Assembly (NCBI GenBank): GCA_019055375.1
Contig: JAHQIW010007106.1
Location: 1 to 64,000 of the forward strand
Direction: 5' to 3'
Length of the DNA: 64,000 bases
Source: Parelaphostrongylus tenuis
Taxonomy: Eukaryota > Nematoda > Chromadorea > Rhabditida > Metastrongylidae
Made by a program: the position numbers and the translations under genes. The stretch's first letter is position 1; every line of letters starts with the position of its first letter. This document shows positions 11,985-22,953 of the stretch, piece after piece. Below the pieces are notes generated by a model that saw nothing but the letters and a program-made list of their open reading frames with translations, ran no database searches and had not been told where the DNA came from.

Positions 11985-12610
11985 TAATATTGTTAGAGCG
12001 CCTATAAGTGATGCGCAGATTTCTTGACGTGATTGTAGTATCAACCCATGTCTTTGCTGCATAATGAGCAATAGGACTGCTGAATCGAAAATGTGGCTAT
12101 GGAGTTTGAAGTCCACTATTTGGTCGCGATGCCTTCTTAAGGAAGTGTGGTTGCGGCCCATGCTGCTCTCGTTCATCTATTATCTCTTCCTTCATGTTGT
12201 CCATCATGTTCGTTGAACGTCCGAGATACACTTACGAGGTGATCTTCAAAGTCAGACAACTACACAGTTCAATTTGTTCACTTTCGCACCGCGTATTCTT
12301 CATGAACTGCTTTTCAAGCTGTTTAGACGTATTCCAATACTTCTTCCCGCTTCGTAGAGTACATGGAATTTTCCAAAAAGATGACGATGTCGCTTTTCAT
12401 ATGGTTTGATAGAAATTTACCGTCAATACGCATGCCTTTCTCGTCCCAATCGAGCTACTTCAAAATCCACTGTAATGCAACAGTGAATAGCTTCAGTAAT
12501 GTAGTATCGCCTTGTCAAACCCCTATTGTTAAAAGTATGGTGAGAGGTCACTTCCCAATTCCCACTCTAAACGCTATATTGGAGTTTTTCAACGACAAGT
12601 CGTTGTGAAA
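11985..12610 (-). pseudogene. RTE retrotransposon relic
   Basis: Two RTE blocks are readable on the minus strand. At 12,345-12,560 the complement matches the RT region of the large RTE (18,310-18,490): 'LFTVALQWILK' and 'DWDEKGMRIDGKFLSNH' (shift-corrected by eye) follow the 'RQGDT' type motif. At 11,985-12,180 'FKLHSHIFDSAVL' corresponds to the RTE C-terminal 'LRAHLFDST.(I/V)PAL' block. Between them the sequence is deleted or scrambled. Stops show it is inactive. Confidence 0.65.
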
Positions 12611-13882
12611 TAGACCACGTTATTGTAATTAAGAGATTGAGCCGAACCACTGCCCAACTCTTTCAAAATCAAGACTCCATTTTCGACTTCGAGAAGAGAG
12701 CGACGCAGTGATCAAATGCGAACTACTAGAACAACTGTGAACTGAATTGTAGTCACGTCATTAGTCGGCTCCTGGGAGATGGCGATAGTGACAGTCTCAA
12801 TACGGAGTGTAAATGGTTATCTTAACTGAAAATCTGGAACGAACAGGTTAAGAAGAAGTCGACAGAAGGAACACAGTTAAAGTCATAGCTACAAAGTTTC
12901 GTAAGAGGATTCACAACGCCTGCGAAAAATCAAAACATACCGCACAGCACTCGTATTGTCACGATCAGACCTCACACTACCCAGGCTGTCTTCGATAGAA
13001 TAGTATCATATTTGTCTAACATCACCCGGCATAATCCAATATACAATTCTTATAGAGTAATTCCGAGTTTAAGATACCCTTACGTCACCTTCGTCGGCCC
13101 AAAAATTTGCCTGAGTCCTAAAACTAAAATGACTTCTATTCCTTAGTGAAATTGGTATAGATGGCGAAAATTTGTTAGCATAACATGCCTTCTATGTGGT
13201 AACATCCAAAATTCAGTGTCTGTCTTGTGCTTATAATAAGGCGATGACATGTCTACAAAATCTTTGTTTCGAAAATAATCGAAATTGATGTCTAAGTATC
13301 TGAAGCAATTACTAATGGCACAAAATTTCAGAAAGAAGGTGTCGTATATTACAAACACAGCGCTTAATTTGCTCTTATTTAGCTTTTTTTATAGCACGCG
13401 ATCTCCTTCACTTATTATATATCTATTGTACATTCTCAGTGATATGAAAGGTGACTGCTTTGTTCCCCTTTTGAGTTTCACACTCATACCACGTACAGCT
13501 CTTCATAGCGTTTCCACTTTTCTTCTTTTAATGTCTCTGCAAGATGTTATGTTCACTAGGTAGCTCTGCAGAGCTGTCAACGAGATTGTAATTGATGAGC
13601 ACGTTTTCATCTTAGTGACAAAATCGATAATTTTTTGAAATTTCTGTGTCAAGGCTTGAAGATTGGAATCCCTAGCTAATCAGCTGTTCCGGATGGATAC
13701 TGTTTTTAGAATCTGACCAAGCTAAATTCAACGAACTAACTTTGTAGAATAAGGCCTCCGTCGATATCGCTGTTATTTGCTAGATTCTAATGAGAAATAA
13801 ATTATATCCACCCCGATTTTAATGAGTCGTCGTAAATAGTCAGTCGTACATTTCTGAAAGAATTGAGTGGTGAGCAAAGATT
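12611..13882. other. No feature recognised
   Basis: Possibly more worn RTE at 12,640-12,850; otherwise nothing I can name. Confidence 0.3.
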
Positions 13883-13956
13883 CAACCTCAAACGGGAGCT
13901 CAACCCGCATTCCATCCATATCGGAAACGCGTGGCACCATTACACCACCGAGGCCA
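13883..13956 (-). repeat. tRNA-like sequence
   Basis: On the minus strand an acceptor-like stem (GCCTCGG with TTGAGGT, with G-T pairs), a box A (GGTGTAATGGT) and a box-B-like word (GCGGGTTGAGCTCCC) are spaced as in a tRNA. The box B is mutated and the anticodon stem is poor, so this is a tRNA-derived repeat or pseudogene. Confidence 0.5.
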
Positions 13957-14058
13957 ACGCTTTACTCATTAGTCATTTTTCATTATCTTTCAGGTTTGAT
14001 CAGGTAATCGATATCGCTGTGTAAGCCCAGCTAAGCTGACAGCTGCTGTGCATTTATG

Positions 14059-14341
14059 ATTTGAAGATTTCTTATGTCTTTACTGTTTTTTCGCAGTGCT
14101 ATGATGTTTCAAATATTCCTAGAACATTTGACTGCTAAACAAAAATTGAGAATGAGTGAAGAATGGTGGTGAGTAAGCGGTGGCGTCGGTGGTGTAATGG
14201 TAACTCTCGTCTCGATATGGATAGAACGCGAGTTCAACTCCCGTCTGAAGCCGGATTTTTGCTTCTCATTCAACTCTCTTAGGAATATTTGAAGCATAAT
14301 AATGCTGCGAAAAGCAGTAAAAACATAGGAAATCTTGGAAT
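14059..14341. mobile_element. MITE-like hairpin carrying a tRNA-like core
   Basis: About 65 bases at the left (14,059-14,128: 'gaagatttcttatgt', 'gcagtgctatgatg', 'tttcaaatattcct') return inverted at the right (14,275-14,341: 'aggaatatttgaa', 'gctgcgaaaagcagt', 'aggaaatcttgg'). The tRNA-like sequence at 14,182-14,252 sits between the arms. No coding sequence is present. Confidence 0.6.
14182..14252 (+). repeat. tRNA-like sequence
   Basis: GCGTCGG at the 5' end pairs 6 of 7 with CTGAAGC at the 3' end. Box A is GGTGTAATGGTAA and box B is GCGAGTTCAACTCCC. It lacks a good anticodon stem, so I do not call a functional tRNA or an amino acid. Confidence 0.5.
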
Positions 14342-14344
14342 CAA

Positions 14345-15630
14345 TTGAATTTCGAAGTCGTATAGTCTGTCATCAAAAAAGTACGAATCCGTTCAGCTAT
14401 TTTATGTTTTTTTCGCCGCAATCTATCCAAGATAATGATACATTGATTTCCACTCAAATAATTTTTGGCATAGTGCCAGAAGAGAGCAAATGTTTTAGTT
14501 TTGTTGTTTCTACATTCTTGAGCTTCGTGTACGCGTACCTATGCTACTCTGATTCTTTATCGAAATTCTTCTAAGTCAACCTTGAATGCAAGTTATACTC
14601 TGAAAATTGATCTACAGACCTTCTGTGCGAAAATGTCTTCAAATTGTTTGAATTTATGGCACATAACGTTCGACGATATAGAATTTTGCTTATGTTGTTT
14701 GAACACATAATCTTCCACAAAATCAATATCTGAATCCACTACTCCCCAAAACAGTTTGGAAGATTAATGAGCTCATAATTTGCTGAACCGGCTTTATTTG
14801 ACAGCAGCGAGACTGATAAAAATGTTTCTATGGTTTCTTTAACTTATATGAATGATGGAATTGGTTTTTCTTCAAACTTTCGGCTTCGGTTGATTAAGTC
14901 ATTAGTTCCACTTAGTGCTGCCGACTGCTACAGGGTGGATTAACGACATGAAAATAAATCACTAGCAGCCGGCAATCAGAAGTAGACGGTGACCATCATG
15001 TATAAATAGACACTACCAAACGAGGTGACTTCACTCGACCAGTGCTTTAGTGAAAGAGATCTGATTCGGGCACTATGAAGACCGTCACACGAAGGCGAAT
15101 GACCGTGGACAATTAGCCCGAATTAGCGACTCTAAAAAGGGCGAAGAGGTTGAGAGTTAATAGAAACGTATGAATTTATGACAGTCGTGATAACTTACAA
15201 TATGCTGTTGTATTGATACGGGTGCAGACACTTGAAATGTCATTCCCAACGGCAAGTTCCTTATACGTCATCACATTGGCATGCATGAGGTATCCTTACC
15301 TCAGTGGCATCCTTTCTAGCTAATTACGCTTTCGGGAACTCAATTCCCGTACAAGTACACTATCACCCATGCTCAAGCGAAAATAATGTTTGAAAAAGTG
15401 AATATAGGTGCACCTCTCAAATAACAACACATGAGAGTGCACGGAATAAACGCCGAAACAGCCTTCAGTAGAATCAAAATTGTCATTGAGGTGGGCCTTC
15501 AAAATTATTGATGGAACCACGTTTCCATCGCTCATTATAATGGGATGTTCCATAAATTGCATTTTGACATTATTGCTAATTCGACTGCTAATTTCCCGAA
15601 AAAATCAATCAATCAACGTTTGAATCGCTT
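14345..15630. other. No feature recognised
   Basis: The frames here (for example 14,335-14,574 and 15,320-15,562) show no known motif or splice chain. Confidence 0.3.
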
Positions 15631-15633
15631 CTA

Positions 15634-15913
15634 TATTTGATTGCTTTTTTCAAGAACTCGCTCAAAGTTAATACATCCTGACAGCATATGTTAAGCCTTT
15701 CATGAGTTCTGATATGGTTCTGCTACTTCTAATGCCTTTCAGCCTAGATCGGATTGGCTCAAACCTAAGGCAACGTGCTACTGATGAGCCTGATGGACCG
15801 GAATACCTGAAGCATTTTGTAGGTGCCTTAACAGACCTCATGAAATGCTTAGAATATGCTGCCACGATGTATTAATCTTAGGCGAGGTCTTAGAAAACAA
15901 TCAAATATGAAGG
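15634..15913. mobile_element. MITE, family C
   Basis: Inverted ends of about 70 bases: left 'ttaatacatcctgacagcat' (about 15,669) against right 'atgctgccacgatgtattaa' (about 15,855), bounded by 'tttgattg' and 'caatcaaa'. A shorter member lies at 43,322-43,480 and a diverged one at about 34,735-34,905. It has no transposase. Confidence 0.65.
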
Positions 15914-16399
15914 TGTTATCAAATTTACCAGCCACGAGCATCGAAATATTGCAATGTCGCGTGATTTTTACTTGACACACTTGCAGAGTAAATGTTCGCC
16001 TCCGATTCTTTTATATGTAGAGAGTATACTCTCTTACAACGGATGCTTAGAAGAAGAGGGTCGTGATACTTACTGATTAGTGTTCAAAATCGAAACACTT
16101 GTCTAGCACATTATAAGTGCTATAACAGATCACGAAAAGGCCTAGAATACAGTCACCATCATGATCAAATTAGCAATTATTTGTTGGCAAAGATTGGATG
16201 TCTTTCTCTTAGAAAGAATGAGGCTGTCGATCAAAGAAGTTGGTGATGTCACTGTTGAGCAAGCTGTAGCCCTTGAATTTTTTCCTGCAGATTATGCTTC
16301 AGGGCGCGAAAGAGATGATAATCCGATGGAGAAATACCAAGGCCATAAGATGGATGCGGAACCGTAGTCTAGCCTTGGTTCTCTAAAGCGCTTGGACTG

Positions 16400-16475
16400 A
16401 CTCTACATTGTTCCCGGTCGAGCGCTACTCTAAAGAAGACCTACAATGTTCTGGGTCGAGCGTTACTATGAAGAA
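16400..16475. repeat. Small tandem repeat
   Basis: A unit of about 58 bases around 'ctacattgttcccggtcgag' and 'ctacaatgttctgggtcgag', each followed by 'cg(c/t)tact' and 'gaagacc', appears twice in a row at the edge of an RTE relic. Confidence 0.45.
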
Positions 16476-16870
16476 GACCACACTGAGCCGTTTCTGACAC
16501 TACACTCACACGATAGTAGTCTGCAAGTATTCGTATGTCGGAAGAACCCTGCACTTTGGTCGATTAGCTCTGAGAGGAATGCATTCGTTTCGACGTGCTG
16601 TAAGCTCTCATAGTCGACAGAGATTGAACAAATGACATACGGTATTCGCGACAAACTTTAACTGCCTGTGATATGATTTGAATGTGATCCATGAGGCAGA
16701 ATTCTTTCAAAATCCTGCTTGTTCAACTGGGTGTGCCCCATATAAAATCTTCGATGTGCACAAAGGGCTGATCTATGTGATGAACTTGTAGAGTGCACTC
16801 AACAATCATATTGGACAGTAGCTACGAAGATCCCTACTGCTAGTCTTTGAAGTATGATGACTGAATACGA
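16476..16870 (-). pseudogene. RTE relic, RT fragment (minus)
   Basis: The complement encodes 'SISVDYESLQHVETNAFLSE' and neighbours, nearly the same as the plus-strand relic near 10,350. Upstream pieces (to about 16,870) match the 'LDHIQ' and preceding RTE blocks. It is closely related to the 9,556-10,575 copy but inverted, so the two probably come from the same RTE subfamily. Confidence 0.65.
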
Positions 16871-16879
16871 TGTCTCCGT

Positions 16880-17560
16880 CGCCTTGCGATTCAATTTACC
16901 ATAGAAAGTCATATGTAGCGCACTGAATTCGAATGCCCCATTCAGAATTCACACTCAACAGAGTCACTATTCCCATGTACTCCCGTTATGTCTATTCATA
17001 TCGGGAAGTCAGTATAATAAACGGCTTAGCTTGTAAGTCGATCAGCAAGAAGTTAGCAACTCGAGGAGGTTCCAAAAGAGTTGAGGATTTTGTGAAGAGA
17101 ATATAGAACACCCGATCGCCTGCACACTTTTCGGTTCAACAATTATCCCTGCCCTTGACATATGCATCAGGAAGCTGATCTACGCAATGAGGATGAAAGA
17201 TCACTGGGCGCTGTTTAGCGGGCAGTCGAAAAGCCGATGTTGAAAGTACTCCGTATTTCGCGAAAAGAAGCAAGGTTCCGAAACTGTGACCTAAGCCAAC
17301 AGCCAAAAATCAATAACGTCCCTCCACAAGCCACTCTACTGGAGACTGGGTGGGCCGCACACGTCATGCGTTAGCGACAGCCGAAAGACGCAAACCGTTA
17401 CCAACTGGACTAGAAATGTCAAACGCACTTCTAGAACGCTACTCGATGGCCCAATTTTTTCACTAGAAGTATAGAAAAAGATATGATGGTCAACGAGAAG
17501 CGAAGTGCCCACTGGAATTCTCCTATCACCTCGTCCCGTTGATCGTCGAGTGACTCGAGC
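16880..17560 (+). pseudogene. RTE relic, C-terminal part (plus)
   Basis: Broken plus-strand frames follow the C-terminal third of RTE: 'LFGSTIIPAL' (about 17,137), the worn 'DERSLG..RAVEK' region (about 17,195), 'TGWAAHVMR' (about 17,346) and a tail near 17,520. It meets the minus-strand fragment at about 16,870 and the 3' end of the large minus-strand RTE at about 17,535, giving a head-to-head and tail-to-tail pile-up. Confidence 0.55.
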
Positions 17561-17568
17561 GGGTACCA

Positions 17569-17877
17569 TCAACTCTTCCATTTTTCCCTATCGCGTGCAA
17601 GAGTAGCCCAGTGGGTCCTCCTCGCTCTAGGGATTCGCTGAGCATCATATCTTTCTTCCATCGCTTTCGTGAAGAAATCGGACCAACGGGTCAGTGGTCT
17701 TCCTTTAGAGCGCTTGACGTCCCGAGGAATCCAGTCGGTAACGGCTCTCGTCCATCGGTTGTCGTTGAAGCGCATCACGTGTCCGGCCCACCTTATTTTC
17801 GATATCCTGGCGTGTAGAACGGCGTCTCTGATTTTCGATCGTTGACGTAGGTCGGAACTTCGGATCCTTTCTCTCAT
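17569..17877 (-). pseudogene. RTE C-terminal domain
   Basis: The frame encodes the conserved RTE tail: 'RIRSSDLRQRSKIRDAVLHA', 'KIRWAGHVMRFNDNRWTRAV' and 'WIPRDVKRSKGRPLTRWSDF', ending 'RTHWATLARDREKWKS'. In the intact element it is continuous with RT; here a one-base shift at 17,875 separates it. Confidence 0.8.
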
Positions 17878-19033
17878 TTGCGAAATACGGGATCCTCTAG
17901 CATCGACCTTTCGACTGCGCGTTCGATAACTCCAAGTGATCTTTCATCCTGCTTACGTAGCGACCAGGTTTCTGCTGCATACGTTAGGGCAGGGATAATT
18001 GTCGAGTCGAAAAGGTGGGCACGGAGTCGGATGTTCTTTGTCCTCTTCACTACATCTTCGATGCTCTTAAACGTTCCCCAAGCCGCTCGTTTCCTCCTGC
18101 TCAACTCTGGGGCTAGGTCGTTTATCATGTTGATTTCACGACCTAGATAGATGTAACTGGAGCATTCGGATATTGTCGTTCCGTTGAGCGTGAATGAGGC
18201 ATTAGAAACCCATCCGTTCCTCATGAACATTGTTTTCGTTAGATTCAGTTGAAGACCAATCTTTCCACAGGCGTTATCGAAATCAGTTAACATTCGTTCC
18301 GCTTGGCTGATGTTTGGTGTTATGAGAACGATATCGTCAGCAAAGCGAAGATGGTTTAATTGTCGACCGTCAATTTTCACTCCCATTTCGTCCCATTCTA
18401 ATGTTCGCATGACGTTTTGTAGGGTGGCAGTGAATAGTTTTGGCGATATTGTATCGCCTTGTCGAACCCCTCTTTCTACGTCAATGGTGATATTGTTGTA
18501 GAATGGAGATATTCTGGTCGTGAAATCTTTATAAAGCTCACGAAGGATCATTATGTACCGAGTAGGGACGCCCTGGTTATCCAGAGCCTCTATAACCGCT
18601 TCTGTTTCCACTGAATCAAAGGCTTTCTTCAGATCGATAAAAGTGAGACAGAGTGGTTGTTTGTACTCTCGCGAAACTTCAATGAGTCTTGTGATCGTGT
18701 GGATGTGGTCTATGGTACTAAATCCTTTTCGAACCCTGCTTGTTCGCATGGCTGTCCTTCGTCCAGTGTTCTGTCAATCCTGTTTAGGATGACTCGAGTA
18801 AAGAGTTTATAGACAACGGACAGCAAGCAGATTGGGCGATAATTGCCTATGTCGTGAAGGTCTCCCTTTTTGAACAACAATACGGTCTTGCTGGTTTTCC
18901 ATTGAATAGGGACCTTGCATTCTGACAGGTAGCGAGTGAAGAGCCGAGCCAGGGTGTTGATGAGAACTGGCGGCAGGTTCTTCAGGTGTTCTGGTCTAAT
19001 CCTGTCTGGACCGGGTGTTGTTCTGTTTTTCAC
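17874..19033 (-). pseudogene. RTE reverse transcriptase domain
   Basis: Two frames joined by a shift near 18,730 give a whole RT domain. 'PGPDRIRPEHLK' and 'WKTSKTVLLFKKGDLHDIGN' are the fingers, 'YRPICLLSVVYKLFTRVILN' follows, then 'FIDLKKAFDSVE' (motif A, catalytic Asp), 'GVRQGDTISPKLFTA' (motif B), 'LRFADDIVLI' (catalytic ADD, motif C) and 'GLQLNLTKTMFM'. The order and spacing are those of RTE-clade elements. Confidence 0.85.
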
Positions 19034-19428
19034 GACGATATAGCATGTCGGATTTCGGAAGGGAGGACCGGTGGGACGACATATTCGTCCTCTTTCAATT
19101 TATATGACGGTAAGAGGACATGGCTAGCGAAGAGATCCGAGTAGTACTGGTGGATGATTTTCTCCATAGCCTTTCTTGAAGCTGTAAGTGTCCCGTCAGG
19201 GTATCGGAGTGCAATCATCTTGGTCTTATAGTTGGCGAAGCCTCGCTGGGCTTTGCAAATGCTCTTCCCAGCTTCTGCAGCTTCTGCCATAACTGCTGCT
19301 CTTCTCTCTTTGAGGTCTTCTTTTATCGCTTCTCTGCATCGTTTCGCAAGTTCGGACGTAAGCTTTCGGTTGCCTGCGGCTCGTGCGATTCCACGTTGAC
19401 GTATCAGCTCGAGTGTCTGCGGAGACAA
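19030..19428 (-). pseudogene. RTE linker between endonuclease and RT
   Basis: This frame encodes the basic linker ('TLELIRQRGIARAAGNRKLT', 'AVMAEAAEAGKSI') and the block before RT ending 'HQYYSDLFASHVLLPS' and 'VVPPVLPSEIRHAI'. It runs into the next frame (19,033) after a one-base shift; the junction overlaps by a few bases. Confidence 0.75.
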
Positions 19429-19631
19429 GCGTCTCTTCGTGACCTTAGGACTCTCGGCTTTTATAGCGCTAACGTGAAGATATTCAACGAGTCGATCGTA
19501 TTCTTCGTCGATGTTGTCGACAACGGTATCTTCCCAGGAGCCGACTAATGTTTGAATACATCCCAGTTTATGGTAGTTCTGGGACTTCGTTGTTTGAATT
19601 TAGCGGCTTTCTCTCCTCTCCTCGAAAATCG

Positions 19632-20556
19632 AACGTTGCGCGAAGGAGGCGATGGTCTGATCCCGTGTAGAACTTGGGAACAACAGCGACGTCGGTCAGG
19701 CAAAACCTTCGATTTACTATGATGTGATCTATTTCGTTATGGTACTCTCCATTGGGAGACTCCCACGTCCATCGCTGAGAAAGAGGCTTTGGAATTGCGA
19801 GTTACCATGGATGGTTTGGGTCGTCATGATAAACTCGGATAGCCTCTCACCCTGTTCATTCCATTCTAGTCCGTAGGTCCCTATGTGACGTTCTTCAGAC
19901 GTTCTTCTAGGTCCAATTTTTGCGTTAAAATCTCCGACAATGACCTTGAAGAATGTATGATCTTCTCTGAAGAATTTTTCGAGGTCCATATAGAACGCTT
20001 CGACTTCGCCTTCGTCATAGCTTGATGTTGGTGCGTAAGCAACGAAGATGGTCAAAGCCGGCATAGAACCACATCGTTTCAATCGTAATCGTCCGATACG
20101 GGTTGTTATTTGTTTGAACGAATCAATGTTCACGGTCAAAATCGATTTGACGAGGACGCCAACGCCACCGACACCTCTGCGATCGCATGTTCCAAGGAAC
20201 AGTTCTTCTCCGGTGTCATAGACAGCGTGAAAAGGATGGCGCCTTCTCGTCTCAGCCAGGCCAATGACGTCGTACCTTATTCTTCTTGCTTGAATCAATA
20301 GATCTTCTACTGCGGATTCGTGAGCAAGGGTTCTTGCGTTGTAGGTACAGATCGTCATTTTAGTCCGTTTCAATCTTGGCAGCCTAGTTCGGCCCTGAGA
20401 TTTTAGCAGCCTCTCCGTACTCGTCCTACCTGGCGCTGCCGTACCAAGGGCTCTTTCGGGGTCAGGGGAATGAGGCCCACATTTGTTACTGTTTTTGGCA
20501 TTTTGATACTCAACGTGTAGCTTGCCATGCTCTAAACGTGGGGGCTGGGTACTCAC
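19632..20556 (-). pseudogene. RTE endonuclease domain
   Basis: The main frame (20,556-19,729) contains the endonuclease hallmarks: 'MTICTYNARTL' (start of the domain), 'DVIGLAETRRR' (catalytic glutamate), 'GVGGVGVLV', 'VAYAPTS' and '[11 protein letters not shown]' (D.N). After a frameshift near 19,780 the domain continues to about 19,632 with 'IDHIIVNRRF' and the terminal 'GSDHRLLRATF' (SDH motif). All main catalytic words of the exonuclease-endonuclease-phosphatase fold are therefore present. Arg- and Gly-rich residues before the domain (from about 20,540) are likely leader translation. Confidence 0.8.
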
Positions 20557-20569
20557 GAGTAACTTGCCA

Positions 20570-20890
20570 GTCTCTTTCGGAGGCGCGGGAGGAGCTTATT
20601 TGTTGGAGGCGACTCCTAACCGCCTCCCATGTACTTCCCAGCCGCTTGATTGCAGGCTTTTGGCCGACTTGACTCGTCGAAATAGAGTTTTTGTCAAGTC
20701 GCCGCTGCAAAAGCATGGAGCTCGTCTCCTGAATCCACCTGCGTCTCTGGGAACACGGTCGCTTTTGGTTCGCGTTTTATTGCCCTATCCACCACCTGGG
20801 CACGCGCCACGTGCCCTCGCGACTAACCGGGCGAGATGTCTTAAAGAGGGAGGTCCGTGGGAAGTGGGAGGGAGGGAGGTGTTTCCTGAA
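20570..20890 (-). promoter_or_regulatory. RTE leader / probable internal promoter region
   Basis: GC-rich leader shared with the fragment at 143-292. In RTE-type elements the 5' untranslated region holds the promoter; here that role is inferred from position only. A plus-strand open frame across it has no motif and is a by-product of base composition. Confidence 0.4.
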
Positions 20891-21235
20891 AAATTTCCCT
20901 CTTTGAACAAGATGGACATTTACGATCGAGGATCAGAGTTTCATCACTTCCACAAAACATTGAGGGAATCTCTCATAAGTGACAAAATAAGAGTATAGTT
21001 CGTGCTCACTTAAGTTCTCCTTTGATGAGTGGAACGAAAGATGAAGCAGATGCCTGGTAATCATCTTTTGAGCCGTGCAAGCGGTCTGATTTAGGGCTAC
21101 TTAGCCCGATACATGTGATTTGACCTTGACAGTCTCATCAGTCGTCCGGTACCCTTCGTTACACGTGCCATGAAGTGAAAATATCATTGAATGGGCAGTG
21201 TTTTCCCACTCGATTGGTATTGGCTAGTATAGTCA

Positions 21236-21530
21236 AATATCATACCCTACGTTTCGAGTGTTTTCCTATGACCACGTTCAAAATTCGGTATGCCTCCTGA
21301 TCATTTTTTGAGCCATAGGAGCTGCGTTCCCCTGAGAGCACTGGCTTAAGACGGAGGATTCTGCTCGACTGATGAGAATGTCAAGGTAGAAACACAACAT
21401 ATCGAGCTCTATAAGTTGTCCTGCGTTAGACCACATGCATTGCTCAAAATATGACTATTAAGCATATTGAAATTTGAACGTGGTCTTAAGAAAACACTCA
21501 AAACGAAATGCATGCTATAGATTATTAATC
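21236..21530. mobile_element. Inverted-repeat element (MITE)
   Basis: Left 'cgtttcgagtgttttcc' plus 'gaccacgttcaaaattc' (about 21,260-21,297) returns inverted as 'gaaatttgaacgtggtc' plus 'gaaaacactcaaaacg' (about 21,469-21,510). A related half-copy precedes it at 21,040-21,150, where 'accttgacagtctcatcagtcg' mirrors a segment at about 21,370-21,400. Confidence 0.6.
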
Positions 21531-22044
21531 AAACAGGACTTCTCTACATAATTTGAGGATTACCACTTCACCTAAATCTAATGAATCAGATTGAACTGAT
21601 GAATACATAATGTACGTGAGGAACTTCACAAAAACGGTGACTACTGAGTAGAGATTATGAACATGTAATTTCATACTGAGTTATTACTAGGTAGTTTTCA
21701 GGAATTCGAAGAGCAGTCCATCTTGCATTCCTTCTTCCTTGTACGTTAAGAAAGACTTGAGCTAAGATAACAAGCAAGCTTTCTATCGATAGACTCAAAA
21801 TTGACGCCAAACACGCTCGCATTCAGCAGCAGGAGGGTTTGAATCACTTCCGTGAACAATTTGAACACTTTGAGTGGACTGTTTTTTAAGTCCTGCCATA
21901 GAAATTCAGTAAAATCTGCTAGGATATTTTGAGTTTTTCGAAATTGATATGTCAGTGGTTTAGGTACGTCTCCATAGTCTCGCCTGCTTCATCAGAGCCA
22001 CCTCCCCCACTAGGCCATAAGAAATCGGCTAAAAAAAAATAATG

Positions 22045-22495
22045 AAAACTGCAAGTTCACGCGGTTTTAATCAAAGCAAGTCTCCCTTTTCCATTTTAAA
22101 TCGGAAAGATTAGTGTGGCGTGTGGCTGATGAGAAGGGCGATACTGCCGAGACGTACGTAAGCCATTGCCGTATCAACCTCCAGAAATGCCTGAAACATT
22201 TTCTGACTATATTGAATGTTTATGAAGAAGCTCAAAAAATTGATTGGAAGGCTATAATGTCCACATGCATAGTAATAGCTGCAGGTTATCAGTTAGAAAA
22301 TTAGTAAAAACCACAATTTCACATGATTTTGACCGAAACACCTTTCCTCGTCTCTACTATCAGTATTGCTGACTAGTTGGGTGTGTGGCTCTGAGGAAGC
22401 TGGCGATTTTGTTAAAGTGCACATAAACCACTGACGTATCAGCTTCGAAAAGGCTTAAAACTTTTTCATACTAATTTGAACTATCTTACAAGACA
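22045..22495 (+). repeat. Diverged tandem duplication with hammerhead-like cores
   Basis: Two units of about 265 bases (22,045-22,245 and 22,307-22,495) align over an A-rich start, 'gtgtggct(c)tga.gaag', 'ggcgat', and a tail near 'c.gtatca.c'. Unit 1 contains CTGATGAG (22,126-22,133), a GGCG..TGCC stem and GAGAC-GTAC-GTA followed by AGCCA. Unit 2 contains GTGGCT, CTGAGGA (22,391-22,397), 'ggcgattttgtt', and a mutated AAAGTGC followed by AAACCAC. Together they point to an ancestral type I hammerhead ribozyme with a GUGGCU/AGCCAC stem I. Both copies have core changes, so neither is likely active. Confidence 0.45.
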
Positions 22496-22953
22496 TGAGC
22501 CGCTGAAGCGATAAGTCACTGCTGTCTGTGGCTACTCCATGTCGCACAGGGAATTTGAATATGGATTTCATTGTAGAGTATTTCAACACGTCTACATAAA
22601 GCAAGGTATTATGGATAGACTTCATAGCGTATGCGCTGATAGGGCGCGGATAACACAGACGATTCAGGACATCTGAGTTTTCCCAGGATAGGTTAGCACG
22701 CTCTGCTACATAGGTTAGAAGCGATACTTCTCATCAGCATTAGCAGCGGAATCCTGCCACATGGCGAATAAAACAATCCAAGAGATTTCTTTCATTAAAT
22801 ATGATTGGTATAAAATTAGCTTTTCTCAAGAACTACCTACCAGGGCATCTGCGACTGGACTCTACCCATTAATCATTAAAGCAATATGTATTACAAGAAA
22901 TTGCACAACAAAAAAAAACACCTTTGAATAACATGAGCCGAAATGAGGCGCTG

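Larger units (their letters stand above)
17530..20890 (-). mobile_element. RTE-clade non-LTR retrotransposon, nearly full length
   Basis: About 3.3 kb with the parts of an RTE element in order on the minus strand: leader (20,890-20,560), apurinic-type endonuclease (20,556 to about 19,630), linker (19,428-19,030), reverse transcriptase (19,033-17,874) and C-terminal tail (17,877-17,569). RTE elements cut the target with the endonuclease and prime reverse transcription there. The protein is split by only a few frameshifts (near 19,780, 19,500, 18,730 and 17,875), so it is young compared with the other RTE pieces in the window. I saw no poly-A or clear target duplication at the ends. Confidence 0.85.

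Noticed and set aside
20522..20998. Plus-strand frame of 158 residues
   Set aside because: It lies over the GC-rich RTE leader read backwards; no motif, and the opposite strand explains the sequence.
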